Below, one piece after another: positions 32,966 through 42,459 of a stretch of DNA of 64,000 bases. Each line of letters starts with the position of its first letter. Position 1 is the first letter of the stretch. The position numbers and the translations under genes are program-made. This DNA comes from Edaphobacter sp. Lineage in GTDB: Bacteria; Acidobacteriota; Terriglobia; Terriglobales; Acidobacteriaceae. The notes under the pieces were generated by a model. The model made no database searches, was not told the origin of the DNA, and saw only the letters and a list, made by a program, of their open reading frames with translations. The DNA lies in assembly GCF_028283685.1 (NCBI RefSeq), contig NZ_JAPWKF010000006.1:1-64000 (forward strand), in the 5' to 3' direction.

Positions 32966-33178
32966 GAAAAAATGAACGCCGTTTTCGAGATTTTCTGTAC
33001 TCGTAAGGCAAATGGCATAGGCGATTTTCGGCCGCAGGCCGCAGACTTCTCTTCACAAGAAATTATTAAAACGACTCCCCAAGTCATGAAGTTACAACTT
33101 CAACGCTGTGTCCCGGGGTGCGCATGGGTGTGCGCATGGTGGACGCCGCTCCTACCTGCTTTCTGCTCGGAGGGTGTT
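32966..33178 (+). promoter_or_regulatory. AT-richer leader of the TonB-receptor gene
   Basis: 213 bp without a gene. It contains AAGAAATTATTAAAACG (about 33057-33073), a likely promoter zone, and ends in the ribosome-binding site GGAGGG (33169-33174) five bases before the receptor ATG. The receptor frame is open upstream to 32972 but lacks a signal peptide there. Confidence 0.5.
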
Positions 33179-36100
33179 ATGCGCAAGTTGCTCATTCGTT
33201 GTATGCCGTTGCTGTGTGTTCCTTTGTTCTTCAGTTCGTTCGCTGTCGGGCAGACGGTGGACACGTCGATTCTCGGTTCGGTGACCGACCCGCAGGGTTC
33301 GGTGGTGCCGGGCGCAACCGTGGTGGTTCACGCCGATGCGACCGGGCAGGAGAAGACGGTCACAACCTCGGGCGATGGTCAGTATCGCGTGCAGTATCTT
33401 GTGCCTGGTATGTACACGGTGAAGGTGGAAGCCAGTGGTTTTGCGGCTTCAACGCGCTCCGGCATTCAGCTGGCGCTATCGCAGCAGGTGCATCTCGACG
33501 TGGCGATGAGCCTGAGCGGCACGACGCAGAGCGTGGACGTGAGTGCGGCTCCGCAGCTGCTGCAGAGCGAAAACGCGACGCTGGGCACGACGGTGGACAC
33601 GAATCGCACGGTGAATCTTCCGCTGAACGGTCGTAAGTTCAACGACCTGGCGGTGCTGACGCCCGGCGTCCGCATCTCGAACCCCGACAATCACTCGTCG
33701 TCGACGGCGGGCTCGACCATTGCGTCGAACAGCGGCCGTGCCGACTGGGGCGCGGTGCAGGTGGACGGCGTGGTGATGACCAACACGCGCTCGGCCTATG
33801 TAAACAACTATCCCTCGGTGGATGCGATTGAAGAGTTCCGCGTGCAGACCGGCAACTTTTCGGCGGAGTATGGCTTCTCGGCGGGCACCAACATCAACGT
33901 GCAGCTGAAGAGCGGCACCAACCAGTTCCATGGCTCGGCGTTCGAGTTCATCCGCAACGACGCGGTGGACGCGCGCAACTACTTCCGTCCGGCGCCGCTG
34001 GCCAAGAACATCCTCAAGCAGAACCAGTTCGGCGGCACCATCGGCGGGCCGATCTTCAAGGACAAGACGTTCTTCTTCGCCAGCTACGAGGGCCTGCGCT
34101 CGATCGCGGAGACACCGTCGCTCTCGAACGTGCTGACCCCGGCGCAGCGCAACGGCGACTTTTCTGCATACGCCACGCCGCTGAAGAATCCATACACGGG
34201 CGGCACGTATGCCAATAACCAGGTCCCGGTGAACGCGGTCTCGCAGAGCATCATCAACACCTACATGCCGCTGCCGAACGGCAGCTTCGCAGGCGGGCAG
34301 AACTACTCGGGCGCGTCGCTTGGCCGCCAGAGCAACAACCAGTACATCGGCCGTATCGACCACAAGTTCAACGATCGCAACTCGCTGTTTATTCACTACA
34401 TTTACACCAAGCGCGACTTCCCCATCACCGACACGAACCCGAACTTTCGCTACACGGGAACGTATCCGATGCACAACGCGGCGCTGCAGTACATCCACGT
34501 ATTTTCGCCGTCGCTGGTCAACGAGGTGCGCGCGGGCGTGAACCTGGAGCATGTGAAGGAGCTGAGCGTTCGCACGGGCACAGGCTTCACGATCGAGTCG
34601 TTGGGAATCAACGGCTTCAAGGTGGGCGGACCGAATGGCCGCGAGCTGACTTCGAACGAAGAGGGCTTCCCCCTGCTTTCGATCTCGGGCTATCTCGGCA
34701 TGGGCGACTCGCTGGCAGCCTCGAACCTGGACTACAGCCGCACCTTCATGGCGGCGGACAACGTGACGCTGACCAAGGGCAAGCACACCCTGCTGTTCGG
34801 CGTGGATATCCGCAAGGTCGCGGGCAATGCGACGACGAACAACACGCCCTTCGGGCAGCAGAGCTTTACCGGCGACATGACCGGCTACGCTCCAGCGGAC
34901 TACATCCTCGGCACGCCGCGTACGTCGATCACGCCCGAGGGCGTGCCGATCACGGCGGCGCGGCAGTGGCGTACGGCGGAGTACTTCCAGGACAACTTCC
35001 GCATGAACGACCGGCTGACGCTGAACCTCGGCATCCGCTACGAGATCTACGCTCCTCCGGTGGATACCAACAACGTCTCGCGCACGCTGGACTTCAGCCA
35101 GAATCCTCCGGTGCTGACGCCTGCCCCGGGACAGCGGCTGAATAACATCTGGTCGATCACGCATAAGGACATCGCCCCGCGCGTGGGCTTTGCGTGGAGC
35201 ATGTATCCCACGACGGTGGTTCGCGGCGGCTACGGCATTACGTACTACGGCGGCCAGTTCGACAACATCAACATCCTGCAGCTGAATCCTCCGACGGCGG
35301 GCTCGCTGACGATCACCAACCCGAACGCGGGACCGACGGCACCGCCGCTGGCCTCGATCGAAACGCCGGTACCGGCTGCGCTGTATCCGGCGAACCCCTT
35401 CTTCAACGTGGTGACGATGCCTGCCGACCGCAAGCGTCCCGATGCCATGGTGCAGACGTGGAACGCGACGATCGAGCAGCAGTTCAAGAACATGGTGCTG
35501 ACGACCTCGTACGTGGGCACGAAGGGCTCGGATCTCGATACCTCGATCCAGTACTTCAACTCGCCGGCACCGGGACCGGGCGACATTCAGTCGCGCCGTC
35601 CGTACAACACGTTTGCCCGCATCCGCGCGCTGGACTTCACCGGCGCGTCCTACTACAACTCGCTGCAGGAACACCTGGAGTGGAGGGTGAATGCGCACTC
35701 GAACGTGACGGCCTCGTATGTGTGGTCGCACCTGTTCGACAACCAGGGCAACTCGACCAACGCCGGTGGCTGCACCTGCCAGGATCCGCGCAATCCGCAC
35801 GAGTGGGCGCCGGGCTCGAACGACCAGCGGCATAACTTCGTGTTGGCCTACGTGTACCGCCTGCCGGACTTCACCAAGAGCAGGCTGGCGGGTCTTGGCA
35901 TGAATGGCTGGACGCTGAACGGCATCGTCAACCTGGCGAGCGGCACCCCGGTGAACGTGACGCAGAGCACGGACTCCGAGAATGTCGACAATCCGTGGCA
36001 GCGTCCAAACCTGGTGGCTGGCGCGAATGCATACGTGGCCAACAAGTCGGCGGTCAACGGCTGGTACAACTCCTCGGCCTTTGCGCTGAGCGGATATGCC

Positions 36101-36352
36101 TTCGGCACCACGCCGAGGAACTATCTCGTTGGCCCTGGAACCAAGACGGTCAATCTGTCGGTGATGAAGAACTTCGTGATGCCGTATGCGGACACGCACA
36201 GCCTGCAGATCCGGTTCGAGGCCTTCAACGCGTTGAACACGCCGCAGTTCTCGTCGCCGGGATCGTCGTATGGAGCGAGCTCGTTCGGTCAGATCTCGTC
36301 GACGAACATCGATAACCGCGAACTGCAGCTGGCAGTGAAATATCTATTCTAG
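33179..36352 (+). CDS. TonB-dependent outer-membrane receptor, carboxypeptidase-regulatory-like (Oar) type
   Basis: 1,057 residues from the ATG at 33179. Signal peptide about 1-25 (ending FAVGQ). Residues ~30-110 form a carboxypeptidase-regulatory-like Ig domain (GSVTDPQGSVVPGATVVV). The plug region follows (LPLNGRKFNDLAVLTPGVR, DGVVMTN, SVDAIEEFRVQTGNFSAEYG), then a long beta barrel (from about 250) ending in ELQLAVKYLF with a terminal Phe, as outer-membrane proteins do. Acidobacterial genomes hold many such paralogues, thought to import glycans or other large ligands; nothing here names the ligand. It stands alone, between the PhyH remnant and its own terminator. Confidence 0.92.
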   Translation: MRKLLIRCMPLLCVPLFFSSFAVGQTVDTSILGSVTDPQGSVVPGATVVVHADATGQEKTVTTSGDGQYRVQYLVPGMYTVKVEASGFAASTRSGIQLALSQQVHLDVAMSLSGTTQSVDVSAAPQLLQSENATLGTTVDTNRTVNLPLNGRKFNDLAVLTPGVRISNPDNHSSSTAGSTIASNSGRADWGAVQVDGVVMTNTRSAYVNNYPSVDAIEEFRVQTGNFSAEYGFSAGTNINVQLKSGTNQFHGSAFEFIRNDAVDARNYFRPAPLAKNILKQNQFGGTIGGPIFKDKTFFFASYEGLRSIAETPSLSNVLTPAQRNGDFSAYATPLKNPYTGGTYANNQVPVNAVSQSIINTYMPLPNGSFAGGQNYSGASLGRQSNNQYIGRIDHKFNDRNSLFIHYIYTKRDFPITDTNPNFRYTGTYPMHNAALQYIHVFSPSLVNEVRAGVNLEHVKELSVRTGTGFTIESLGINGFKVGGPNGRELTSNEEGFPLLSISGYLGMGDSLAASNLDYSRTFMAADNVTLTKGKHTLLFGVDIRKVAGNATTNNTPFGQQSFTGDMTGYAPADYILGTPRTSITPEGVPITAARQWRTAEYFQDNFRMNDRLTLNLGIRYEIYAPPVDTNNVSRTLDFSQNPPVLTPAPGQRLNNIWSITHKDIAPRVGFAWSMYPTTVVRGGYGITYYGGQFDNINILQLNPPTAGSLTITNPNAGPTAPPLASIETPVPAALYPANPFFNVVTMPADRKRPDAMVQTWNATIEQQFKNMVLTTSYVGTKGSDLDTSIQYFNSPAPGPGDIQSRRPYNTFARIRALDFTGASYYNSLQEHLEWRVNAHSNVTASYVWSHLFDNQGNSTNAGGCTCQDPRNPHEWAPGSNDQRHNFVLAYVYRLPDFTKSRLAGLGMNGWTLNGIVNLASGTPVNVTQSTDSENVDNPWQRPNLVAGANAYVANKSAVNGWYNSSAFALSGYAFGTTPRNYLVGPGTKTVNLSVMKNFVMPYADTHSLQIRFEAFNALNTPQFSSPGSSYGASSFGQISSTNIDNRELQLAVKYLF

Positions 36353-36421
36353 GAAGTTTCCTGGGCAGGGATAAGCCGAATATCCCTTCTTCAGATAAGC
36401 AAACCATTGCACAGCTTGGAA

Positions 36422-36445
36422 GGCGGACCTCATCAGGGGTCCGCC
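36422..36445 (+). terminator. Terminator of the TonB-receptor gene
   Basis: GGCGGACC and GGTCCGCC, a perfect 8-bp stem around TCATCAGG, then CTCCGTTCTTTCC. Confidence 0.75.
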
Positions 36446-36561
36446 CTCCGTTCTTTCCTGCCTCTGGTGGGCAGCAACCGATTCGTTTAAGTGCTGCGAG
36501 CGATCCAACTGGTTAGCGAGAGATGTCACCTGCAGGACTTTGTCCGGAGGGGAGAGATCTC

Positions 36562-36708
36562 ATGCTTATTGTTCGCGATGACGAACACGTCCACGCATCC
36601 GTGGAGTGCTGCTTCCGGCTCTCGCTCCCCGCCTCCGCCCGGCAGCAGATGCAGGTTCCGCGACAGGTCGCCGAGGGCGAAGTCTGGCGGAACTATCTGG
36701 CAGGATGA
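36562..36708 (+). CDS. Small ORF with a good ribosome-binding site (48 residues)
   Basis: An ATG at 36562 is preceded by GGAGGGGAG (36546-36554). The peptide starts MLIVRDDEHVHASVECC and ends EVWRNYLAG; it has no membrane segment, and two adjacent Cys and two His near the N-terminus. No family is recognised. The only support is the ribosome-binding site and its isolated place, so treat it as a candidate. Confidence 0.35.
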   Translation: MLIVRDDEHVHASVECCFRLSLPASARQQMQVPRQVAEGEVWRNYLAG

Positions 36709-36808
36709 GAGTTCCGGCCTTCAAAGGTAATACGCAAACATTTGCCGTTAGTCGTGAGAAAAGAGTTTCCCTTTCCAGGCGGGGCAGGGAAAATTTATGG
36801 CCATTCCA

Positions 36809-36823
36809 TGTGCAAGTTGCACA
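36809..36823. promoter_or_regulatory. Perfect 15-bp inverted repeat upstream of a PEP-CTERM gene
   Basis: TGTGCAA-G-TTGCACA. It lies 125 bp before the ATG at 36948 in a region without genes, and is a good candidate operator for an unlinked regulator. Confidence 0.6.
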
Positions 36824-36947
36824 CAAATCAGTGCTCCATAGGGGTTTTCTCGTTTGGACGCTTAATTGCAACAGTCAAAGCAGCAACAATTCTAAGGGCT
36901 GCTCCCACAACTAAGAGTAAGAGTCGTCCCGGCCTTGGGTTACGCAT

Positions 36948-37646
36948 ATGCGTCGTGTATGGATTGTCTTGGTTCTCGTTCTCGCAAGTGCCTCCGCAGC
37001 GACGGGGGTGCGGCTTCATGCTCTCACGGAGTGTGAGCGTTGGATCTCGGAGTATCGGGATGCACTCGCACATTCGCCGACGGTGCAGCGCGCTAATGCG
37101 GCGCGCCATCGTGTAGGACACTATGTCCGCCACAAGGTCGCCCGGAAGGTTGCAGGTCCGCGCGTGCTGCCGGCTCGCTTCAGTCGTCCGAAGATGACGC
37201 GCGAAGAGGCGCTGCGCAAGATGGAGTTTGCCTGCGGCGATATCGGTCTGCAGGACCCCGCGGTGAGCAACCTCGCAGCCAGCCCGATTCCGGCGTTTAT
37301 GCCCGCGGCCGGTGAGCCTGAGGCTCCCGGTGCGCCTTCGAACCTGGTGGCCGAGAACACTCCTCCCGCTGTCGGTGGTCCCGGTGGCGGCGGCGTTCCG
37401 CTCCCCCCGACATTTCCCGGCGGTGGCGGCGGTGGAAGTAATCCCGGTGGCGGCGGCAATCCTGGCGGCGGTGGCAACCCCGGTGGCGGTGGCAACCCCG
37501 GCGGTGGTGGCGGCGATACGCCTCCTCCCCCTCCCCCGCCTCCTCCCGTGGTGGCGACGCCTGAGCCCGGCAGCCTGGTACTGATGGCAACCGGATTGAT
37601 CGGCGCGGCGGGCATGATGCGCCGGCGCATGGTGGTCAAGGGCTAG
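36948..37646 (+). CDS. PEP-CTERM protein with Gly/Pro-rich low-complexity region
   Basis: 232 residues. Signal peptide about 1-20. A basic helical region (30-90) leads to a Pro/Gly stretch with four NPGGGG repeats (about 165-185) and a run of nine prolines. The end is a PEP-CTERM sorting signal: TPEPGS, a hydrophobic helix LVLMATGLIGAAGMM and RRR. Such tails are cut by an exosortase during export with exopolysaccharide; no exosortase is in the window. The proline run would need EF-P to translate well, and an EfpL-type gene is at 16475. Confidence 0.82.
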   Translation: MRRVWIVLVLVLASASAATGVRLHALTECERWISEYRDALAHSPTVQRANAARHRVGHYVRHKVARKVAGPRVLPARFSRPKMTREEALRKMEFACGDIGLQDPAVSNLAASPIPAFMPAAGEPEAPGAPSNLVAENTPPAVGGPGGGGVPLPPTFPGGGGGGSNPGGGGNPGGGGNPGGGGNPGGGGGDTPPPPPPPPPVVATPEPGSLVLMATGLIGAAGMMRRRMVVKG

Positions 37647-37762
37647 ACGTTCCCAGCGGTTCAATGTAGCGGCATGCTCAACGTGGCTGCACGCTCCATG
37701 GTCAACGCTGATAGAAACATCGAGATCGACGCACGGGTTCGGGTGGTGCGTAGATAAAGCAG

Positions 37763-37798
37763 GGAGGGGCCGGGGTATCGGCTCCTCCTTTTGCTTTT
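37763..37798 (+). terminator. Terminator after the Gly/Pro-rich PEP-CTERM gene
   Basis: GGAGGGGCCG (37763-37772) and CGGCTCCTCC (37779-37788) pair with one mismatch, followed by TTTTGCTTTT. It lies 116 bp after the stop codon. Confidence 0.75.
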
Positions 37799-37841
37799 CG
37801 GTCGGCACAATTGCGTGGCCCGCACAATTGCCGGGTTGGCA

Positions 37842-39158
37842 CTATTCGGCCTCAGCGGCCGTGTAGGGCTTGCCGAGTTTTGCGATGGCCGCAGCCAGGG
37901 CGCGGGTATCGCCGCCGAGGCCGTAGTAGACGATCCTGCCCGTGGCATCCGTGAGGATCACGGTAGGCAGGCCGTCAACGCCCAGCTGACGGGCGACGTC
38001 GAGTCCGGCGTGGAAGTTCTTCCAGCCATAACCGCGGCGCTGGAGCAGGGCGTCGGCGGTGGCGGGGGTCTCGTCCTGGTCGATGCCGATCATCTGGAGA
38101 TCGGTCGCAGCGAGAGATTTGTGCAGCCGGTCGAGCGCGGGAAGCTCCTGCATGCAGGGACCGCACCAGGTGGCCCAGACGTCGATGAGCAACGGGTGGC
38201 CGGTAAAGGATGCGAGCGGCACCTTTGCGCCGGTGGAGTCCTCCAGAGTGGCGGCGGGCAGGGGCTTGCCGAGGAACTTCGCACTCGTACGCTCGGCGAG
38301 GGTCGAAGCGGGCCGCGACGTCATCCCGGTGGGAAGCTGCGCGACCTGGGTACTGCCTGCTGGAGGGGTGAAGCTGAAGGCATCGGGGCCGGGCTTGACG
38401 TCAATCGCGGCAACGGAGAAGGTGCTGGTGCCGATGACCTCGGTCAGCGGACCGTAGGGGGCAGGCTGATTGCCGATGATGATGGGAAGAGTGCTGCGCG
38501 ACTCGATCTTGGCGACCAGCAGTGCGGTGGGATCAATCCAGACGGTATAGGTGGTCTTTGTCGAGTCGGCCCGCAGGTCGTTGCGTTCATATTGGATGAC
38601 CCGGCAGCGGACCTTATGGCCGTTGAAGACGAGCGACTGGTCGTGCAGAAAGTGGGCGCTGGCGGAGCTGGTGTCGAGGCTGCTGACCTGGGGCGCGAGC
38701 GAGCGGGCGGCTGAGAGAGCCCAGACGTCGCCTTCCATAGAGAATCCATGGTCGAAGAGGCTTCCGGAGGGCTGACGGGTGTACTGGGCGAAGTTGCGCG
38801 AGAGGTGCCACTCCGTCGTGCCGTCGGAGACCAGCAGGCCGGATCCCATGAAGCTGTTGCCCTCGTAGCGGAAGCGGCCACCGGAGGCGATGGTCACGTT
38901 GAGCGTCATGGTCATTGTGTTGACGCTCAACTCCGTACGGCGGCTGGAGAGGGTCGTGGCTTCGAGGTGAAGGGTGTTTGCCTGGTTGTAATGGGCGACG
39001 GTCTTATCGAGCAGCTGCAAAGCGGGGTTGGGCGCGCCGGATGGCTGCTGCGCGCTGGCAGTGGCGGCGGCCAGCGCGGCGCAGACGACGGCAATTGCTC
39101 GAGGAAAGAAGATGGTGCCTCCACGCAGGAAGTCAGGCAGCTGGCCGGATGACGACAT
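37842..39158 (-). CDS. Fusion of a LolA/DUF2092-like domain with a TlpA-type thioredoxin
   Basis: 438 residues. Signal or anchor segment about 17-37. Residues ~45-270 form a beta-rich region resembling DUF2092/LolA-like lipoprotein carriers (HYNQANTLHLEATTLS, GRFRYEG). Residues ~290-430 are a TlpA/ResA-like thioredoxin fold with WCGPC at 331-335, the cis-Pro GLPTVIL and a GIDQDE strand. It should act in the periplasm as a disulfide reductase. This fusion is frequent in Acidobacteria. What the N-terminal domain binds is unknown. Confidence 0.85.
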   Translation of the reverse strand: MSSSGQLPDFLRGGTIFFPRAIAVVCAALAAATASAQQPSGAPNPALQLLDKTVAHYNQANTLHLEATTLSSRRTELSVNTMTMTLNVTIASGGRFRYEGNSFMGSGLLVSDGTTEWHLSRNFAQYTRQPSGSLFDHGFSMEGDVWALSAARSLAPQVSSLDTSSASAHFLHDQSLVFNGHKVRCRVIQYERNDLRADSTKTTYTVWIDPTALLVAKIESRSTLPIIIGNQPAPYGPLTEVIGTSTFSVAAIDVKPGPDAFSFTPPAGSTQVAQLPTGMTSRPASTLAERTSAKFLGKPLPAATLEDSTGAKVPLASFTGHPLLIDVWATWCGPCMQELPALDRLHKSLAATDLQMIGIDQDETPATADALLQRRGYGWKNFHAGLDVARQLGVDGLPTVILTDATGRIVYYGLGGDTRALAAAIAKLGKPYTAAEAE

Positions 39159-39213
39159 GCTTAGGGACGTAAGAGTACGTCACTGCGGAAGCGGATAGGC
39201 TGCAGAAAGGGAT

Positions 39214-39798
39214 CTACCGTCGGCGGAAGCGCTCGCGGATGGCCCTGGCGCGGTCGTTGTTGGAGGGGGCTGGCGGCGGGACGTCGCCCTCGGGGTAGAG
39301 AACGACGAAGCGGCGCGATCCCTCGCCGGAGGAGGCGGTGGGCAGGCCGGAGGGGGCCAGAGCCAGGTGCAGCAGGCGGCGCTCGCGGGAGTTCATGGGG
39401 GAGAAGGAGAACGGCTGGCCGGTCTGGCGGACTCGCTCGATGGCAGACTCGGCGGACTGGCGAAGCTCCTGGTGGCGGCGCAGCTTGAAGTTTTCGGCGT
39501 CGAAGGAGATGCGGTCGTGGTCTTCGTGCTCGAAGCGGAGGATCTTGGCGGCCACGTGTTCGAGGGCCAGAAGAAGCTCACCGTTACGGGCGATCAGGGT
39601 TGAAACATCCGGTCCGGAGAAGTCGACGCAGAGGTCAGCGCCGGCTACAGGAATCTCACGACCGGCGAAGTCGCCGATGGTGGGTTGCACTTGGCCGTTG
39701 CAGGCGAGGATGTTGAACTCCAGGTTCAGATGACCCCGGGAGATAAGCCCCTGCAAGAAGTCATTTACCTTCTTCTTCATGTCTTCCAGGTCTTGCAT
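39214..39798 (-). CDS. R3H-domain RNA-binding protein, Jag/KhpB-like
   Basis: 194 residues from the ATG at 39798. A middle alpha/beta region is followed by an R3H domain (about 140-170) with the R-x3-H core RRLLH and the conserved end GSRRFVVLYP. Jag/KhpB proteins bind RNA with KhpA and influence division and envelope synthesis. In most bacteria this gene sits in the rnpA-yidC cluster; here it stands alone and lacks a clear Jag-N domain, so it may be a diverged paralogue. There is no ribosome-binding site before 39798; an in-frame ATG at 39780 has a weak GGAAGAC site. Confidence 0.75.
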   Translation of the reverse strand: MQDLEDMKKKVNDFLQGLISRGHLNLEFNILACNGQVQPTIGDFAGREIPVAGADLCVDFSGPDVSTLIARNGELLLALEHVAAKILRFEHEDHDRISFDAENFKLRRHQELRQSAESAIERVRQTGQPFSFSPMNSRERRLLHLALAPSGLPTASSGEGSRRFVVLYPEGDVPPPAPSNNDRARAIRERFRRR

Positions 39799-40020
39799 TG
39801 GATTTTTTTCAATATACGCAATAAATCGCCGGTAAGTTTGCCTCGGCCGCGTATTGGATGCACGTCGGCGGCAATCGGGTTCCACGGATAAAGGACGTGA
39901 CTTGCACAGATAGGAAAACCCGTGATTCAAGATACAGAAAATAAACGGCTTATCTGGTTAAACGCCATCTGTCGTATACGTTTCCGCGACGTGGAAATAC
40001 CTTCGTCTGACGCCGCAATT

Positions 40021-40956
40021 TCAGCGACTTCGGAGAGCTTTGCCCGGGGTTGAGGCAGGTGTGGCGGTGACGCGGGAGAGCAGGAAGCTGCGGAAGGCCC
40101 CGGCGGCTCCGGTGGGGTCGGGTCCGGCGGGATGGACCATGGAGAAGCGGCGGGAGAGGGTGAGTCCGCTGACCTGGGCGATGGCCAGGGTGCCGAGGGC
40201 GAGCTGGTTGCGTACGGCCCAGCGGGAGACGAAGGTGACGCCAAGTCCGGCCTCGACGGCGGAGAGCAGGCCTTCGGTGGAGTCCAGCTCCATGGAGATG
40301 CGGAGCGACTTGAGCTTCACCTTGGCGGCGGTGAGCGCCTGTTCGACGACGCGGCGGGAGCCGGAACCGTACTCGCGCATGAGCAGGGGCTGGGTGGTGA
40401 GGTCGGCGGGGACGATCTCGTGGCTGGCCCACTCGTGTCCGGCGGGAACGACGAGGACGAGGTGGTCCTCCATGAAGGGCTCGACGCGGAGGTCCTTGCG
40501 CTGGACGGGGCCTTCGATCAGCGCGACGTGGATGCGGTGTTCGAGGAGCGCTTCGAGCATCTGGTCGGTGTTGCCGGACTGCGCGGTGATGTGGAGGCGC
40601 GGCTGGGCAGAGAGAAACTGCGCGATGAGATTAGGCAGCACGTACTGGCCGATGGTCTGCGAGGCGCCGAGGGCGAGCGTGCCGGCGTGATCGCCGGAGG
40701 TGTGGGCGACGGCGGCGAGGGCCTCGTCGCTGAGCTCGCGAAGCTTTTCGGCGAAGGGCAGAAGCGCGAGGCCGCCGGAGGTAAGGCTGATGTGTCCGCC
40801 GCCGCGATCGAAGAGCGGGGCGCCGATCTCGTCTTCGAGGGCCTTGATCTGCTGGGTGACGGCGGGCTGCGTCAGCAGAAGCTCTTCGGCGGCGCGGCTG
40901 AAGGAGAGATGACGGGCGACGGAGCGGAAGACGTGGAGGCGGAAGTTTTCGATCAT
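40021..40956 (-). CDS. LysR-family transcriptional regulator
   Basis: 311 residues. N-terminal winged helix LHVFRSVARHLSFSRAAEELLLTQPAVTQQIKALE reads as the LysR signature (residues ~5-40). The ligand domain has the two Rossmann-like lobes typical of the CysB/CbbR class (TLALGASQTIGQYVLPNLI). No divergent target lies close by: the next gene on the other strand starts 197 bp away, across a dispersed repeat. Confidence 0.9.
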   Translation of the reverse strand: MIENFRLHVFRSVARHLSFSRAAEELLLTQPAVTQQIKALEDEIGAPLFDRGGGHISLTSGGLALLPFAEKLRELSDEALAAVAHTSGDHAGTLALGASQTIGQYVLPNLIAQFLSAQPRLHITAQSGNTDQMLEALLEHRIHVALIEGPVQRKDLRVEPFMEDHLVLVVPAGHEWASHEIVPADLTTQPLLMREYGSGSRRVVEQALTAAKVKLKSLRISMELDSTEGLLSAVEAGLGVTFVSRWAVRNQLALGTLAIAQVSGLTLSRRFSMVHPAGPDPTGAAGAFRSFLLSRVTATPASTPGKALRSR

Positions 40957-40985
40957 CGCTGGGTCTTAGGGTACATGGTGGCGGT

Positions 40986-41061
40986 AAGCAGATTCCTTCG
41001 CTGCACTGCCGAATGACAACCCAAAAGGTGGAATGACGAAGGCGTTCTGCGGGATGACAAA
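40986..41061. repeat. Dispersed GGAATGAC-type repeat
   Basis: AAGCAGATTCCTTCGCTGC followed by three copies of a GAATGAC/GGATGAC core (about 41011, 41031, 41053). The inverse occurs at 42500-42574 (CATTCCGCAGCGAATCGAAGG) and fragments at 868 and 61077. Confidence 0.65.
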
Positions 41062-41152
41062 AGAGTGGATGGGAGCAGGAGCTGCGCGAGAGCTACTAGA
41101 CTGTTAGAGAGCCTCTGTTCCTCTGAGCCGAAAAGGATCTGCCGCGCCGCGC

Positions 41153-41878
41153 ATGAAAGCTACTGCCATTGAATTCCGTCTTCGCTTCCTGATCCATGTC
41201 GTCCTCTACGTGCTGGCCTTTGCGACGCCGTGGAACTACTGGCTGCACCTCGATACGGTGCGCACGTGGCAGTGGCTGGCGGCGCAGATGTCGCATCTGA
41301 AGTGGGCCAGCTTCAGCACCGGGACCGAGGTGATCCTGGTGGTGGGCATCGTGGTGGCGGTTGCGGCGGCGCTGCTGCGGACGTGGGGCGCGTCGTACCT
41401 GGGCTCCGGCGTAGTCAAGGATGCGGCGATGCATGGCAACGCGATCGTCGCGGCCGGCCCGTATCGTTATCTGCGCAATCCCTTGTATGTGGGGACGTTC
41501 CTGCACACGCTGGCACTCTCACTGTTGATGCTGCCGAGCGGCGCGGTCTTCTCGATTGTGCTGATCGGGCTGTTTCAGCTGCGGCTGATCCTGGCGGAAG
41601 AGTCGTTTCTGGGCGCGAAGGTGGGCGATGCCTACCGCGTGTACTGCACGCTGGTGCCGCGGCTGATCCCGACGCTGCGTCCGCGTGTGGCGGCTTCTTC
41701 GGTGCAGCCGAAGTGGGGGCTGGGTGTCGTGGGCGAGATCTACTTCTGGGGTGCGGCTGTCTCGTTTGGCGTACTGGGCTGGCGGTATAACTCCACGCTG
41801 ATCCTGCAGGGAGTTCTGGTGTCGCTGGGTGTGTCGCTGGTGGCACGGGCCCTTGTGCCGAAGCCGGAAGCGGCGTAA
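41153..41878 (+). CDS. Isoprenylcysteine carboxyl methyltransferase-family membrane protein
   Basis: 241 residues with about five hydrophobic helices. The family motif GPYRYLRNPLYVG (about 101-113) and the later EE-x-F-L-G-x-x-x-G-x-x-Y-x-x-Y segment (EESFLGAKVGDAYRVYC) bind S-adenosylmethionine. Bacterial members methylate unknown lipids or thiols. The gene is 14 bp before a tetR gene and probably cotranscribed with it. Confidence 0.82.
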   Translation: MKATAIEFRLRFLIHVVLYVLAFATPWNYWLHLDTVRTWQWLAAQMSHLKWASFSTGTEVILVVGIVVAVAAALLRTWGASYLGSGVVKDAAMHGNAIVAAGPYRYLRNPLYVGTFLHTLALSLLMLPSGAVFSIVLIGLFQLRLILAEESFLGAKVGDAYRVYCTLVPRLIPTLRPRVAASSVQPKWGLGVVGEIYFWGAAVSFGVLGWRYNSTLILQGVLVSLGVSLVARALVPKPEAA

Positions 41879-41892
41879 GGAAAGGGAGCGAG

Positions 41893-42459
41893 ATGGCGCG
41901 TCCACGGGACCCGGAGAAGCGCAGGGCGATTCTCGAAGCAGCGATCGCAGAGATCGCCGAGGTGGGACTGGGCGCGGCGACGGCGAAGATCGCCAAGCGC
42001 GCGGAGCTGGCCGAAGGCACGCTGTTTACCTACTTCTCCACCAAGGACGAGCTACTGAACGAGCTGTACGCCGAGCTGAAGAACGAGCTCTACGCTCTGA
42101 TCAACCGCAGCTTTCCGCACAAGGCGAGCCTGGAGCAGAGGGCGTGGCATGTGTGGTCGTGCTCACTGGGCTGGTCGATCGAACATCCTGCGCACCGGAA
42201 GGTCTCGGTGCAGCTGAACCTGTCGGACGCGGTGACGGCGGAGACGCGGGAGCGGACGGTAGAGGCCAGGGGCGCGGTCGATACGCTGTTCGCCGAGATG
42301 GATGAACGCGAGTCGCTGCGCGGGATGCCGAAGGGCTTTGGCGCGGCGACCATGTCGGCGATGCAGGAGGCGACGATGGACTTTGCCGCGAGGTCGCCGA
42401 GACAGAGAAAGATGCTGGTCGAGCGCGGGTTCCGGCTGTACTGGCGCGCTGTGCGATAA
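41893..42459 (+). CDS. TetR-family transcriptional regulator
   Basis: 188 residues. Helix-turn-helix AATAKIAKRAELAEGTLFTYFSTKDELL (about 23-50), then a short helical domain. It follows the methyltransferase gene by 14 bp and precedes an SDR gene whose promoter carries a perfect 12-bp inverted repeat (42625-42656), the likely binding site. Confidence 0.88.
   Translation: MARPRDPEKRRAILEAAIAEIAEVGLGAATAKIAKRAELAEGTLFTYFSTKDELLNELYAELKNELYALINRSFPHKASLEQRAWHVWSCSLGWSIEHPAHRKVSVQLNLSDAVTAETRERTVEARGAVDTLFAEMDERESLRGMPKGFGAATMSAMQEATMDFAARSPRQRKMLVERGFRLYWRAVR

Noticed and set aside
33476..36199. 907-codon open frame antisense to the TonB receptor
   Set aside because: Arg/His/Val-rich composition typical of a shadow of a GC-rich gene; the sense frame encodes a full receptor.
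37435..37510. CRISPR-like short repeats
   Set aside because: They are codons for NPGGGG repeats within a PEP-CTERM protein; there are no regular spacers.
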